Source: Singulisphaera acidiphila DSM 18658 (lineage in GTDB: Bacteria; Planctomycetota; Planctomycetia; Isosphaerales; Isosphaeraceae). From it: DNA of 64,000 bases. The notes beneath the pieces were generated by a model. The model saw only the letters and a program-made list of their open reading frames with translations, searched no databases and was not told where the DNA came from. The number at the start of each line of letters is the position of its first letter. Position 1 is the stretch's first letter. The DNA is taken from contig NC_019892.1 in the NCBI RefSeq assembly GCF_000242455.2, forward strand, positions 8,814,744-8,878,743, written 5' to 3'. Of the stretch, positions 28,647 to 38,683 are shown piece after piece. The translations under genes and the position numbers were made by a program.

Positions 28647-28674
28647 CCGGCTCCGGTCAAGCGACCGGAGCCGG
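28647..28674 (+). terminator. Perfect 12-bp hairpin after the esterase gene
   Basis: CCGGCTCCGGTC (28647-28658) pairs exactly with GACCGGAGCCGG (28663-28674) around AAGC, 21 bp past the stop codon. It is the clearest terminator-type stem for this transcription unit, although a T-tract is absent. Confidence 0.7.
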
Positions 28675-28736
28675 AACCTGCCCTCGCCGAAGACGGCCCG
28701 TAGCCCACCACCCTGCCTTCCTTTGCCATCAAGGAA

Positions 28737-28757
28737 CCCCGCTCGCCTGAATTCTTC
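28737..28757. repeat. Half copy of the AGGCGAGYGGGGA repeat
   Basis: Read on the reverse strand this is GAAGAATTCAGGCGAGCGGGG, which matches the left half plus flank of the repeats at 8234, 37140 and 63478. The pairing arm is missing, so it is a truncated copy between the convergent esterase and S9 genes. Confidence 0.5.
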
Positions 28758-28795
28758 AAAGCACCGGCGATGATGCCGTCGTCTTGTTCCCAGGT

Positions 28796-31090
28796 TCACT
28801 CCCCGTTGCGGTCGGGAGGTTCAACCTTGAGAAGATGCCGGACAAAGAAATCACGCTGGCGACGCTCCCCATAAGGGCTGCCCCCCGCACCATGCCCCGC
28901 GCCTGGGAAGACCACGAAATCGAAGTCCTTCTTGGCCTGAATCAAAGCGTTGACCACCTGCATCGTCGAGGCCGGATCGACGTTCCGGTCGAGCTCCCCC
29001 ACGAAGAGCAGGAGCTTGCCCCGAAGCTTGTTCGCATTGGTCACGTTGGACTGATCGGCGTACTCGGGCCCGATCGGCCAACCCATCCACGCTTCGTTCC
29101 ACCAGATCTTGTCCATTCGATTATCGTGGCATCCGCAGTCGGCGACCGCCACCTTGTAGAACTCGGGATGGAAGAGAAGAGCGCCCATCGCGTTCTGCCC
29201 ACCGGCCGAGCCGCCATAGATCCCCACGTGCGACAGGTCGAGCGCCGGATCCTTCTCGGCGGCCGCCTTCATCCAGAGAATCCGGTCGGGGAACCCGGCA
29301 TCCCCGAGGTTCTTCCAGCAGACGTCGTGAAACGCCTTCGATCGCCAGTTCGTGCCCATACCGTCCACCTGGACCACGATGAACCCGAGTTCCGCAAGGG
29401 ACTGGGGCCGGTGCAGCGCCGCGAACTCCTTGGGGACGAACGCCCCTTGCGGCCCTGCATAGATCTGCTCGATGACCGGGTAGGTGCGTCTGGGGTCGAA
29501 ATTCGAGGGCCGAAAGATCACACCGTGGATCTCGGTCTTGCCGTCGCGCCCCTTGGCGACAAAGCGCTCGGGAACCCGCCAGCCAGTCTCGAGCAAGGCC
29601 GACCAGTCCCCTTTCTCCAACTCCAAGAGGAGCTTGCCGTCCTTCGCGGAACGAAGCTCGCTCACCGGCGGAAGATCAACGCGTGACCAGATATCGACCA
29701 GCCACTTGCGATCCGGCGAAAAGTTGACCCGATGCGTGCCGTCTCCTTCGGTGAGGGTCACCAGGCCGCTACCGTCGAAATTTACCCGTGCGTAGTGGAC
29801 GAAATAGGGGTCTTGGTTGGAGTGAATTCCCCCTGCGCGGAACCAGACTTCCCGCGCCTCCTCGTCGACCCGGTCGATCCCCAGGACGACCCACTCTCCT
29901 CGGGTGACCTGGTTCTTGACCTGGCCAGTCAGCGCGTCGACGAGATAGAGATGATTCCAGCCATCCCGCTCCGACATCCAGAGGATTTCATTCGTCTCGT
30001 CGAGATAGCGAAGGAACATCTTCTGGGAGTAGTCGATGAACGTTTCGTTCTTCTCGTCAATGATCGCCCTGGTCGCGCCGGTTTCGGCGTCGACGGAGAC
30101 CAGGCGAAGGACCTGATGCCCGCGCTGGTTGTAGAGGAAAGTGAATCGCGACGAGTCCCGTGACCAGTGAAAATCGTCCAGGCTCCAGGGGTTCTTGAAG
30201 AGGTCGTCCCCGACGGCGATTTCTTTCCGCGTGGCGACGTCGAACAGGTGAGGCCACGCGACCGAGGGCTTATCTCCCGGCTTGAGGTAGTCGAACGAGT
30301 GAAGCTTCGGCTGCAACTGATCCTTGGGAGCCGACTCGATGAGGTGGACGGTTCGCTCATCCCCCTTCGAACGCCGGAGTGCAACCAGCCTCTTGGAGTC
30401 GGGTGACCAGAACACGCCCGCCTCGTAGCCGTTCTCATTGGTCCCCCCCTCACTCAGCGTGAATTCCTCCCCCGAGGCCTTCTCCTTGAGGCGAAGGTCA
30501 GGTCCCTTGAGCTCGACCCGCCACTTGCCGTCCGGAGAGTCCTGGCTCCGCGCTGACCTTGCCCCGCGTCGCCCCCCGCCTTCACCCGAGCGTCGATCAG
30601 TCCGTCGATCGGGTGAAGGCGACGTACCAAGTGGCTCGCTCGGTTCGAGCCGATCCGCCTCGACGTCGTACCGCCAGGCCTTGCCGTCAACCTCGAACGC
30701 GATCGATCCCGGCTTGGGAAACGTGATCCGATCGAACGGGAGATGAGTTGGCTTTCTCATTGTCCCGGTCACGCGCGTGAGCGTATCGGCGAGCTTGACG
30801 TGGTCAAACGCGGGGAGCCGCGTTCCTTCGGTTGCGTCGACCACAATGAACTCGCGAGCCCCAGCCGGCAGCGTGTTGCGATACCAGAAGCGATTTCCCT
30901 CGGCAAACCAGGTCGGTTCGACGCGTGCCTTGAAAACTTTGTCGCGAGTCCGCTCGCGAAGCCCGTCCGCACGCGCGTAGTCCTCCTTCGTCCCCTGGGC
31001 GTGAGCGACCGTCGAAGGTCCGACCCACGCCACGACAAACGCAATCGCGACAACGCCACGCATCACTCTTTCGAGGACGAATCGACTCAT
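28796..31090 (-). CDS. Secreted S9 prolyl oligopeptidase / DPP IV-type peptidase
   Basis: A 764-residue serine peptidase. The ATG at 31090 starts a signal peptide ending in VAHAQG; the frame is open further upstream but unlike protein. The first two-thirds form the beta-propeller typical of DPP IV (repeated WSPDSKRLVALR and WSRDSSRFTFL phrases). A low-complexity SGEGGGRRGARSARSQ insertion sits in it. The alpha/beta hydrolase domain has Ser628 in GGSAGG, Asp701 in GELDRNV and His733 in GAGHGAGG. It probably cleaves dipeptides or oligopeptides outside the membrane. It is divergent from the DUF1080 gene at 31356 and convergent with the esterase gene. Confidence 0.9.
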   Translation of the reverse strand: MSRFVLERVMRGVVAIAFVVAWVGPSTVAHAQGTKEDYARADGLRERTRDKVFKARVEPTWFAEGNRFWYRNTLPAGAREFIVVDATEGTRLPAFDHVKLADTLTRVTGTMRKPTHLPFDRITFPKPGSIAFEVDGKAWRYDVEADRLEPSEPLGTSPSPDRRTDRRSGEGGGRRGARSARSQDSPDGKWRVELKGPDLRLKEKASGEEFTLSEGGTNENGYEAGVFWSPDSKRLVALRRSKGDERTVHLIESAPKDQLQPKLHSFDYLKPGDKPSVAWPHLFDVATRKEIAVGDDLFKNPWSLDDFHWSRDSSRFTFLYNQRGHQVLRLVSVDAETGATRAIIDEKNETFIDYSQKMFLRYLDETNEILWMSERDGWNHLYLVDALTGQVKNQVTRGEWVVLGIDRVDEEAREVWFRAGGIHSNQDPYFVHYARVNFDGSGLVTLTEGDGTHRVNFSPDRKWLVDIWSRVDLPPVSELRSAKDGKLLLELEKGDWSALLETGWRVPERFVAKGRDGKTEIHGVIFRPSNFDPRRTYPVIEQIYAGPQGAFVPKEFAALHRPQSLAELGFIVVQVDGMGTNWRSKAFHDVCWKNLGDAGFPDRILWMKAAAEKDPALDLSHVGIYGGSAGGQNAMGALLFHPEFYKVAVADCGCHDNRMDKIWWNEAWMGWPIGPEYADQSNVTNANKLRGKLLLFVGELDRNVDPASTMQVVNALIQAKKDFDFVVFPGAGHGAGGSPYGERRQRDFFVRHLLKVEPPDRNGE

Positions 31091-31355
31091 TCCCAGTACT
31101 CCTTGCCATCGCTCGTGGTAGGTATCGAAGATTTGCCGGCCGAGTCTGACAGCCATCCCTCCGGGGTCTTGGAAACACCGTTTTTCGTATTCGCTGTTTT
31201 CACATATACGATGACTATAAATTCGGGACTGGACAATACGGGCCTTGCTTCTCAATGATCCTATAGAGTGGGTGTTCACGCCGTTGTACCATGACCTGAC
31301 GGACACTCAAAATCTCCACATAAGCCCACAAGCATTTCAGCACAAAGGAGCCAGT

Positions 31356-31976
31356 ATGACCGGTCGCGCACTTCGGTGGAATCGCCTGGGCAAGGGGCTC
31401 GTCTGGGGAGGACTCGCGCTGGCCGTTCTCATCAGCCAGGGGGCGACCCGCGACGACGACGACACGTTCACGCCGGAGGAGGGTTTTACAAGCTTGTTCA
31501 ACGGCAAGGACCTGACGGGTTGGCGGTTGGGCAAGCAACCACTCGAGGGGAAGGTCGAAACCGAAGATTATCGCTTCGCAGCCAAAGAGGGAGCGATTCG
31601 AATTCAAGGGGGGAAGCCGATCGAAGACCTCTATACGGTGCGCGACTTTCCTCGCAACTTCGTCCTGAGACTGGAATTTCGAGCGCAGCCGCAAGCCAAC
31701 AGCGGACTGTACATCAGGGGAACGCAACTCCAGGTGCGTGACTACCCGACGGTTGGCCCGTACCAGGATCTGAAGTCGTTCAAACCGGGCGACTGGAACG
31801 CGATCGAGGTTACGGTCAAGGCCGGGGAAAACGGCAAGCCGGCCATCGCTCTGTGCACATGCAACGGTGAGGTGCTCGAGGAATCGCTGGTCATACCCGC
31901 CACAGGGGGGATCGGCCTGCAATCCGAGACGAACCAGATCGAATACCGTCGACTCCGGATCAAGGAAACTCCCTGA
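31356..31976 (+). CDS. DUF1080 (3-keto-disaccharide hydrolase-like) protein, secreted
   Basis: A 206-residue single-domain protein. The ATG at 31356 has AAAGGAG six bases upstream and begins a signal peptide (GLVWGGLALAVLISQGA). The domain opens with EGFTSLFNGKDLTGWRLG, as in the two other DUF1080 genes here, and includes ANSGLYIRGTQLQVRDY and IGLQSETNQIEYRRLRIKE. It belongs to the family of laminin-G-like enzymes active on 3-keto-glycosides. A convergent Gfo/Idh gene follows beyond a long hairpin, so the two are neighbours but not one operon. Confidence 0.85.
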   Translation: MTGRALRWNRLGKGLVWGGLALAVLISQGATRDDDDTFTPEEGFTSLFNGKDLTGWRLGKQPLEGKVETEDYRFAAKEGAIRIQGGKPIEDLYTVRDFPRNFVLRLEFRAQPQANSGLYIRGTQLQVRDYPTVGPYQDLKSFKPGDWNAIEVTVKAGENGKPAIALCTCNGEVLEESLVIPATGGIGLQSETNQIEYRRLRIKETP

Positions 31977-32008
31977 CCGGGTTGAAGGGATCTAACGACA
32001 GAACAACC

Positions 32009-32051
32009 CGCCTCGCCCTGGCTTCCCCTTGAGGGGAAGGAGGGCGAGGCG
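32009..32051. terminator. Long bidirectional hairpin between DUF1080 and Gfo/Idh genes
   Basis: CGCCTCGCCCT (32009-32019) pairs with AGGGCGAGGCG (32041-32051), and inside it CTTCCCC pairs with GGGGAAG around TTGA. It lies between stops at 31976 and 32097 and gives a nearly continuous 18-bp stem in either transcript. Confidence 0.7.
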
Positions 32052-32096
32052 AGAATCAAGCGGCTCGTTCAAACGCCAAGGCGACCGTCAATCGGC

Positions 32097-33458
32097 TCAG
32101 ACGTGGATCGAGAATCCCTTGCGGTAGTCGCGCCTGAGGTACTGGTCGGCGGCGGAGTTATTCTTGACCTGCATGGCCGCCGGATCCCACTCGATCTTGC
32201 CGCCGACTCTGAGGGCGACAACCCCTAGAAGGACCGTCTCGGTGAGCCGGCCGGCATAGTCGAAGTTCGACATCGGCTTCTTCGGGTTGTTCTCCTTGAT
32301 ACCCTCAACCCATTCCCCGAAGTGGTTCTTGGTACGGGGGAGGGTCGGCTCGGGCACTTTCACGTCGGCGAACTTGTCCTTAGGCAACAGGACATGCTCG
32401 GCCCCGTAGTCGTTCACCGAGTAGAACGAGCCCTTTTCGCCGACCAGCAGCAGGCCGCTGCCGCCGACCTTCTGACCTTCGAGCAGTTGCTTGTAGGCAC
32501 GCTTCTCTTCGGGGAGCTTGTTGCCGCCGTCGTACCAGGTCAACGACAAGGGGGCTCGTCCCTCGCGCTCGCCAAAGTTGGTCTTGATGATCGACCAGAC
32601 TGGGTAGCTCTCGTTATCAACGATGCCCGAAGTGTCGACGACCTCGACCGATTCCGGGTCGAACAGGCTGAGCGACAGGGCGGCGACGTTGATGGTGTGG
32701 CAGGCCATGTCGCCCAGGGCGCCGGTGCCGAAGTCAAGCCAACCGCGCCATTTGAACGGATGGTACTTGGGGTTGTACGGCCGGTCGTGCGCCGGGCCAA
32801 GGAATTCGTACCAGTGCACGCTATCGGGAATGCCGGGGGTGTCCGTGGGCCGGCTGACGCCCTGCGGCCAGATCGGCCGATTGGTCCAGACGTGAATCTC
32901 CCGGATCGGTCCGAGGACTCCGGAGCGGATCAGTTCCACGCCCGAGCGGAATCCGTCATGCGAGGTCCCCTGGTTGCCCATCTGGGTCACCAGGTTCTTC
33001 TCGGCGGCCAGGGTCCGCATCAGGCGGGCTTCTTCGACCGACCAGGTCAGCGGCTTCTGGCAGAAGGTGTGCTTGCCCAACCGCATCGCCCGGACGCTCG
33101 CGGGCGCATGGCTATGGTCGGGGGTGCTGACGGTCACCGCATCGATCTTGTCCCCGATCTCCTCGAGCATCGTGCGATAGTCAGTGTACTTCTTCGCCTT
33201 GGGGAACTTCTCGGCCATCAGGTCGAGCTTTTTCTCGTCGATGTCGCAGAGCGCCACGATATCGCCGTAGGCCCCGGCGTCCCGCGTGTCGCTATCGCCC
33301 TTGCCACCAACGCCGATGCAGGCGAACTGGACGCGCTCGTTGGGTGACTCCGGCTTGTCCTGGGCTTGCGCCACGGTCTGACCGGCCAGGAGCGGGCCGG
33401 CCGCTCCTGCCACCGCGGTCTGCCGGAGGAAGTCTCGACGTGTTGAGCGGCGATTCAT
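32097..33458 (-). CDS. Gfo/Idh/MocA-family oxidoreductase, Tat-exported
   Basis: A 453-residue enzyme with ATG at 33458 and a classic twin-arginine leader (STRRDFLRQTAVAGAAG). The Rossmann domain begins VQFACIGVGGKGDSDTR and the catalytic lysine motif is CQKPLTWS. The C-terminal domain includes FDYAGRLTETVLLGVVALRVGGKIEWD, shared with the other two Gfo/Idh proteins of the window. It is expected to oxidise a sugar or glycoside outside the cytoplasm with a tightly bound NAD(P), probably supplying keto-sugars to a DUF1080 hydrolase such as that at 31356. The exact substrate is unknown. Confidence 0.9.
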   Translation of the reverse strand: MNRRSTRRDFLRQTAVAGAAGPLLAGQTVAQAQDKPESPNERVQFACIGVGGKGDSDTRDAGAYGDIVALCDIDEKKLDLMAEKFPKAKKYTDYRTMLEEIGDKIDAVTVSTPDHSHAPASVRAMRLGKHTFCQKPLTWSVEEARLMRTLAAEKNLVTQMGNQGTSHDGFRSGVELIRSGVLGPIREIHVWTNRPIWPQGVSRPTDTPGIPDSVHWYEFLGPAHDRPYNPKYHPFKWRGWLDFGTGALGDMACHTINVAALSLSLFDPESVEVVDTSGIVDNESYPVWSIIKTNFGEREGRAPLSLTWYDGGNKLPEEKRAYKQLLEGQKVGGSGLLLVGEKGSFYSVNDYGAEHVLLPKDKFADVKVPEPTLPRTKNHFGEWVEGIKENNPKKPMSNFDYAGRLTETVLLGVVALRVGGKIEWDPAAMQVKNNSAADQYLRRDYRKGFSIHV

Positions 33459-33718
33459 CTTCTTGGTTCTCCCTGACTGAGTCGGTCGTTCGGCCGGCGT
33501 GCCTCACGCGAGACGATCCCCTCGCCCTCACGATCGCGAGCCGGCCCTCGTCCGGCCGCCTCGCCGAGACACACCCTCCGCTAGCGTCAAACGCCCACCA
33601 GTATGTCGCGCGGCCCCTGAGGTCGCAATGAACCAATACAGCCGGGCCGAGGGATTGCCGACCGCCCGACAAGCCCGCTCGGCCGCCGAATTCTCAAGAG
33701 GCCGCCGCGTCCCAACAT

Positions 33719-34027
33719 TCACGCCGGATCCAAGATGACCAGCGTGGTCTTGACGACCATATCCTTGACCTTGGGTCGATACGCTTCCATGTGGGGGGCC
33801 ACCAGGTGCTGCTTGAGGTGCTCGACGCTCTCCCACTTTTCGACGATCGTCACAACGTCGGCTCGCGCGGGAAGTTGAGCCCCGATATCGGTCACGGTGT
33901 CGAGGGTGGGCCCGTACTCGAGACAACCGGGTTCGGCCAGAACGGGGGCGACGATTTTGCGGAATTCACCGAGGAATGCGTCGCGCTGGCCTGCGTGAAG
34001 CTCGATCGTGGCAATCACATGAATCAT
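33719..34027 (-). CDS. Antibiotic biosynthesis monooxygenase (ABM) domain protein
   Basis: A 102-residue single-domain protein (MIHVIATIELHAGQRDAFL). The ferredoxin-like ABM pattern is visible: a first strand, LAEPGCLEYGPTLD, and VTIVEKWESVEHLKQHLVAPHM with the conserved W-x-S/D…H-L…H spacing. Relatives are cofactor-free quinol or heme-type monooxygenases (YgiN, HmoA). It is an isolated gene, divergent from the cupin gene at 34191. The true substrate cannot be inferred. Confidence 0.85.
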   Translation of the reverse strand: MIHVIATIELHAGQRDAFLGEFRKIVAPVLAEPGCLEYGPTLDTVTDIGAQLPARADVVTIVEKWESVEHLKQHLVAPHMEAYRPKVKDMVVKTTLVILDPA

Positions 34028-34190
34028 GGCGTCTCTTCAGACCTCAGGGACCGGGTTCAGGTGCGGGTGCGGAATCCACTCGAAGACCGTATCATATCGC
34101 GCCCCGGTGGTAAGGGAAGCGATGCCACGCGCTCGTCTCAAGGACTCACCCCGGCCCCCACTTCACTGATCGTTTCATGGAGTCATTCTC

Positions 34191-34589
34191 ATGGCCAATC
34201 GGATTGCGATCGAATCGATGACCTACCCGACCGATCACCGCGGCCTCGTCATCGAGCCGATCGGCCCCGACGCGATCCCGCTTCAGCAAAACGTCCACCT
34301 CGCCCTGACCGAACCCGGCCACATTCGCGGCAACCACTACCATAAGCAAGGGAGCGAGATTGTCGTCGTTCTCGGCCCCGCCCTGGTCCGCTACCGCGAA
34401 GAACCCGAGGGCGCGATCCACGACCTCAAGATCCCCCAAGGCCAGGCGTATCGGCTCCGAATCCCCCCGGGTGTCGCTCACGCCTTCCAAAACCCAGGGC
34501 CGACTCCCATGGTGATCATCGCCTTCAACACGGTCGTCCATGACCCCAACCACCCGGACGTGGTGCGTGACGTCCTCATTGAGGGCTAA
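34191..34589 (+). CDS. Cupin-fold protein (sugar-isomerase/WxcM-like)
   Basis: A 132-residue protein with one cupin barrel: GHIRGNHYHKQGSEIVVVLGPALVRY gives the first metal-binding motif (H-x-H and E) and PPGVAHAFQNPGPTPMVIIAF the second, with its histidine. The pattern is close to the C-terminal cupin of capsular-polysaccharide proteins and dTDP-sugar isomerases such as FdtA/WxcM. Its role is probably isomerisation or binding of a sugar derivative, but no partner is encoded alongside. The ATG at 34191 follows TCATTCTC, with no strong ribosome site. Confidence 0.75.
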   Translation: MANRIAIESMTYPTDHRGLVIEPIGPDAIPLQQNVHLALTEPGHIRGNHYHKQGSEIVVVLGPALVRYREEPEGAIHDLKIPQGQAYRLRIPPGVAHAFQNPGPTPMVIIAFNTVVHDPNHPDVVRDVLIEG

Positions 34590-34690
34590 ATCATCATGCC
34601 CGATTCTTGTGCGGTATCACCGCCTTCACCACCGGATCTCACCGATCCCCCTGGGACCATGGACGGGGAAGTACAAAGTCGGGCACCGCT

Positions 34691-34746
34691 TTTGCTTCAC
34701 ACTCTCTGCAACGCAAGATTTGCTTCACACTCTCTGCAACGCAAGA
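34691..34746. repeat. 28-bp perfect tandem duplication upstream of the thioredoxin gene
   Basis: The 28-base unit TTTGCTTCACACTCTC… ending GCAACGCAAGA is present twice in direct succession (34691-34718 and 34719-34746) without a single difference. The second copy ends 29 bp before the thioredoxin start codon. Perfect identity suggests a recent slippage or an unequal exchange event in the leader region. The unit also contains TGCAACGCA, a near-palindrome. Confidence 0.85.
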
Positions 34747-34775
34747 ACTGATGGGGGATAACCTCGAGGACGAGC

Positions 34776-35099
34776 ATGCCGATGGAGACCATCGAACCGA
34801 CTCGTGAGGAGATCGACCAGACGTCGGGGCCGGTGCTCCTCGAATTCGGAGCGTCCTGGTGCAGCCATTGCCGGGCGCTCGAGCCTCAGTTGGCGGAAGT
34901 GCTGGCGTCTTACCCGGACGTGCGACATCTCAAAGTGGAGGATGCATCAGGGAAACGGCTGGGGCGCTCGTTTGGAGTGACCTTGTGGCCGACCCTCGTC
35001 TTTCTCCAGGATGGTCGCATCGTCAAAAAGATGGCCCGACCTGATCGGAGCGAAATCATGCAGGGCATGAAGGCTCTGACCGCGGGAGAGACAGGATGA
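34776..35099 (+). CDS. Thioredoxin-family protein
   Basis: A 107-residue protein with a single thioredoxin fold. The active site is GASWCSHCRALEP (in place of WCGPC), followed by the cis-proline segment FGVTLWPTLVFLQDG. The Ser-His pair between the cysteines is unusual and should shift the redox potential from that of a standard thioredoxin. There is no signal peptide. It begins 29 bp after a tandem duplication and its TGA overlaps the next gene's ATG by four bases, so expression of the RRF-like protein is likely coupled to it. Confidence 0.85.
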   Translation: MPMETIEPTREEIDQTSGPVLLEFGASWCSHCRALEPQLAEVLASYPDVRHLKVEDASGKRLGRSFGVTLWPTLVFLQDGRIVKKMARPDRSEIMQGMKALTAGETG

Positions 35100-35599
35100 A
35101 CGACTGGGCGGGCAGGATGAGCAAGAGTGTCCGCCTTCTCGCCGAGCAACTGGCCGGAATCCGGCCGGGCGCTCTGAGTCCCGGGTTCATCGAAACGTTT
35201 CGTGTCGCCAGCCAAGGACGCTCACTGTCGATCCGCCAGGTGGCCACGGTCGCCCATCGGGGGGACCGGATCACAATTAGTCCGTTCGACCGGTCGATTG
35301 TCCCTGCCATCGTCAGATCACTGGTCGAGGCCAGGTTGAACGCCTACGCGCTCGACCCCGCGACCATCTGCGTCACCATCCCGCCGATCAGCGGCGAGCA
35401 ACGGGCCGAGTTCGCCCGGCACGTCAAAAAACTCGGGGAAGAGGCCAAGGTGGCGGTGCGGGCGATCCGTCAGGAGGCTCGCAAGCAGATCGAGGCGCGG
35501 GGGCGAGGCTCGCAACGCGCTGTCCAGGAGGCGACCGACGCCGCCGTGGCCGACATCGACCGCCTCGTTCAAGGGAAAATCGCTGCCTTGATTTCATAA
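35096..35599 (+). CDS. Ribosome recycling factor-like protein (divergent paralogue)
   Basis: A 167-residue protein that aligns with ribosome recycling factor along its whole length: an N-terminal helix with GIRPGALSPGFIE (bacterial RRF has KIRTGRASP), domain II with RQVATVAHRGDRITISPFDRSIVPAI, then VTIPPISGEQRAEFARHVKKLGEEAKVAVRAIR and a final helix. The canonical VRNIRRDAN becomes VRAIRQEAR, and the sequence is more divergent than a housekeeping frr. The start overlaps the thioredoxin stop (ATGA at 35096); Met8 at 35117 is an alternative. Canonical frr normally sits beside pyrH/tsf, which are absent, so this is probably an accessory copy. Confidence 0.75.
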   Translation: MNDWAGRMSKSVRLLAEQLAGIRPGALSPGFIETFRVASQGRSLSIRQVATVAHRGDRITISPFDRSIVPAIVRSLVEARLNAYALDPATICVTIPPISGEQRAEFARHVKKLGEEAKVAVRAIRQEARKQIEARGRGSQRAVQEATDAAVADIDRLVQGKIAALIS

Positions 35600-35670
35600 T
35601 CTGCTTTTGCCAGCATAAACGATTCGCGGCACTGTTCCGGAACCGCAAATGTACCTGGGGTCAACGACTC

Positions 35671-36519
35671 GTGAAATATTTCGACAAGTTCCGTGTAAAG
35701 CCAGGTCGAAAGGTCAAACTCGGCGAAGTCGACCCTGATTTCACGGACGAGCATGCGAGTCGTGAGGAAGTCGCCAAGGAAACCAAATCGCTGACCCGGC
35801 GGCTCCGTGAACTCCAGGAACGACTCTACGCCGAGCACGAGCGTTCGCTCTTGATCTGTTTGCAGGCCATCGACGCTGGCGGCAAGGACGGGACAATCCG
35901 CCACGTCCTGGGGGCCATGAACCCGCAAGGGTGCAAGGTCATTTCCTTCAAAGAACCGACTCGCATGGAACTCGACCACGACTTCCTCTGGCGAATCCAC
36001 CAGCAAGTGCCGGGCAAGGGAGAAGTTGCCGTCTTCAATCGCTCACACTACGAGGACGTCCTGATCGCGACGGTCCGTGAACTCGTCCCCAAGAAGGTCG
36101 CGTCGGCTCACTATGACCAGATCAATACATTCGAGGAAATGCTAACACAAAATCACACTCACGTTCTCAAGTTCTTTCTTCACATCAGCAAAGAAGAACA
36201 GCTTGAGCGGTTCAAATCGCGGCTCGATGACCCAACGAAGCAATGGAAGATCAGTGAGAGCGACTACACCGAACGAAATCGCTGGAATGACTACATGCGG
36301 GCCTTTGAAAAGGCCATGTCAAAGTGCAGCACCGATCACGCCCCCTGGTTCATCATCCCGGCGAATAAAAAATGGTTCCGCAACCTCACCGTCGCTCGGA
36401 TCGTCGTGGAATACCTCGACAGCCTGGAGTTGAAATACCCGGCCCCCACGGTTGACCTCGCGAAGATTCGCCACGAGTATTACAAGGCAGAGGCGGAACC
36501 TAAGCCTGTAAACGGCTGA
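35671..36519 (+). CDS. Polyphosphate kinase 2 (PPK2) family phosphotransferase
   Basis: A 282-residue enzyme moving phosphate between polyphosphate and nucleotides in the cytoplasm. GTG 35671 is the start; no ATG lies in frame. The PPK2 signatures are DAGGKDGTI (Walker A-like, about 68-76), VFNRSHYEDVL (Walker B-like, about 121-131), and the lid region KQWKISESDYTERNRWNDY with basic residues. The length and single domain match PPK2 class III or I rather than the two-domain form. The gene is 71 bp after the RRF-like gene and before mscL, all on the forward strand, suggesting a stress-linked set. Confidence 0.9.
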   Translation: MKYFDKFRVKPGRKVKLGEVDPDFTDEHASREEVAKETKSLTRRLRELQERLYAEHERSLLICLQAIDAGGKDGTIRHVLGAMNPQGCKVISFKEPTRMELDHDFLWRIHQQVPGKGEVAVFNRSHYEDVLIATVRELVPKKVASAHYDQINTFEEMLTQNHTHVLKFFLHISKEEQLERFKSRLDDPTKQWKISESDYTERNRWNDYMRAFEKAMSKCSTDHAPWFIIPANKKWFRNLTVARIVVEYLDSLELKYPAPTVDLAKIRHEYYKAEAEPKPVNG

Positions 36520-36626
36520 GTCGAGTTGCCAGGGGCCAAGAGCAAGGTGACTTACGGCTCACCGGAGCCAACCCCACGGTTTCAGGAGATGGATTGCCCA
36601 ACGCGTCCCTTGAGGAGGGTCACAAC

Positions 36627-37079
36627 GTGGACATCAAACATCTCGATCCGAAGAAACAGGCATCGGCTCTCATTGACGAGTTCAAAAAATTCGCCTTCAA
36701 GGGGAACGTCATCGACCTGGCCGTCGGTGTGATCATCGGAGCGGCATTCGGCAAAATTGTCACGTCGCTTGTCGATCACATTGTGATGCCGATTATTGGA
36801 GTCATTCTCCCAGGCAGGTCCGGCTATCAAGGCTGGAAGCTGCTGATCCACGGCAAAGAGATTCCCTACGGCTTATTCCTCGGTGATGTCGTCAATTTCT
36901 TGATTGTTGCCATGGCGCTCTTCCTGTTCATCGTCAAATTCCTGGGCTGGATTTTGAAGAGCAAGAAGGAGGAAGCGCAAGCGCCCCCTCCCTTGACCAA
37001 AGAGCAGCAACTCTTGAGCGAGATCCGCGACCTGCTCAAGCAGCAGGCAAGTGCGACCGGTCCGGGAGCGACGTCTTAA
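36627..37079 (+). CDS. mscL: Large-conductance mechanosensitive channel
   Basis: A 150-residue channel that opens on membrane tension to relieve hypo-osmotic shock. GTG 36627 is chosen because GAGGAGG stands eight bases upstream; the TTG at 36594 is less likely. The family core is intact: FKKFAFKGNVIDLAVGVIIGAAFGKIV forms TM1 with the pore-lining glycines, and FLGDVVNFLIVAMALFLFIVKF forms TM2. The C-terminal helix ends KEQQLLSEIRDLLKQQ, nearly identical to other MscL bundles. The ten residues before the core are unusually polar, extending the N-terminal helix relative to E. coli. Confidence 0.92.
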   Translation: MDIKHLDPKKQASALIDEFKKFAFKGNVIDLAVGVIIGAAFGKIVTSLVDHIVMPIIGVILPGRSGYQGWKLLIHGKEIPYGLFLGDVVNFLIVAMALFLFIVKFLGWILKSKKEEAQAPPPLTKEQQLLSEIRDLLKQQASATGPGATS

Positions 37080-37139
37080 CCTGGTGGGCCCCAAAGCCGT
37101 GAAGAAGTGAAGACACCTACGTTTTCCATAGTTCGATTC

Positions 37140-37178
37140 CCAGGCGAGCAGGGAGCAATCAACTCCCCGCTCGCCTGG
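37140..37178. repeat. AGGCGAGYGGGGA palindromic repeat between mscL and the DUF1501 gene
   Basis: CCAGGCGAGC (37140-37149) pairs with GCTCGCCTGG (37169-37178), one mismatch is skipped, then GGGAG pairs with CTCCC across the loop CAATCAA. It is a copy of the dispersed repeat also at 8234-8326 and 63478-63516. Lying between convergent genes, it may double as a terminator. Confidence 0.75.
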
Positions 37179-37222
37179 AAGAAATCCCAAAAAAGGGCTG
37201 GAAGCGGCGTTCCGCTGAGGAG

Positions 37223-38671
<1,449 letters not shown>

Positions 38672-38683
38672 GGCTCGACCCTC

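Noticed and set aside
34691-34746. CRISPR or attachment-site duplication
   Set aside because: The two 28-bp units are directly adjacent with no spacer, and no integrase or mobile element genes are nearby.
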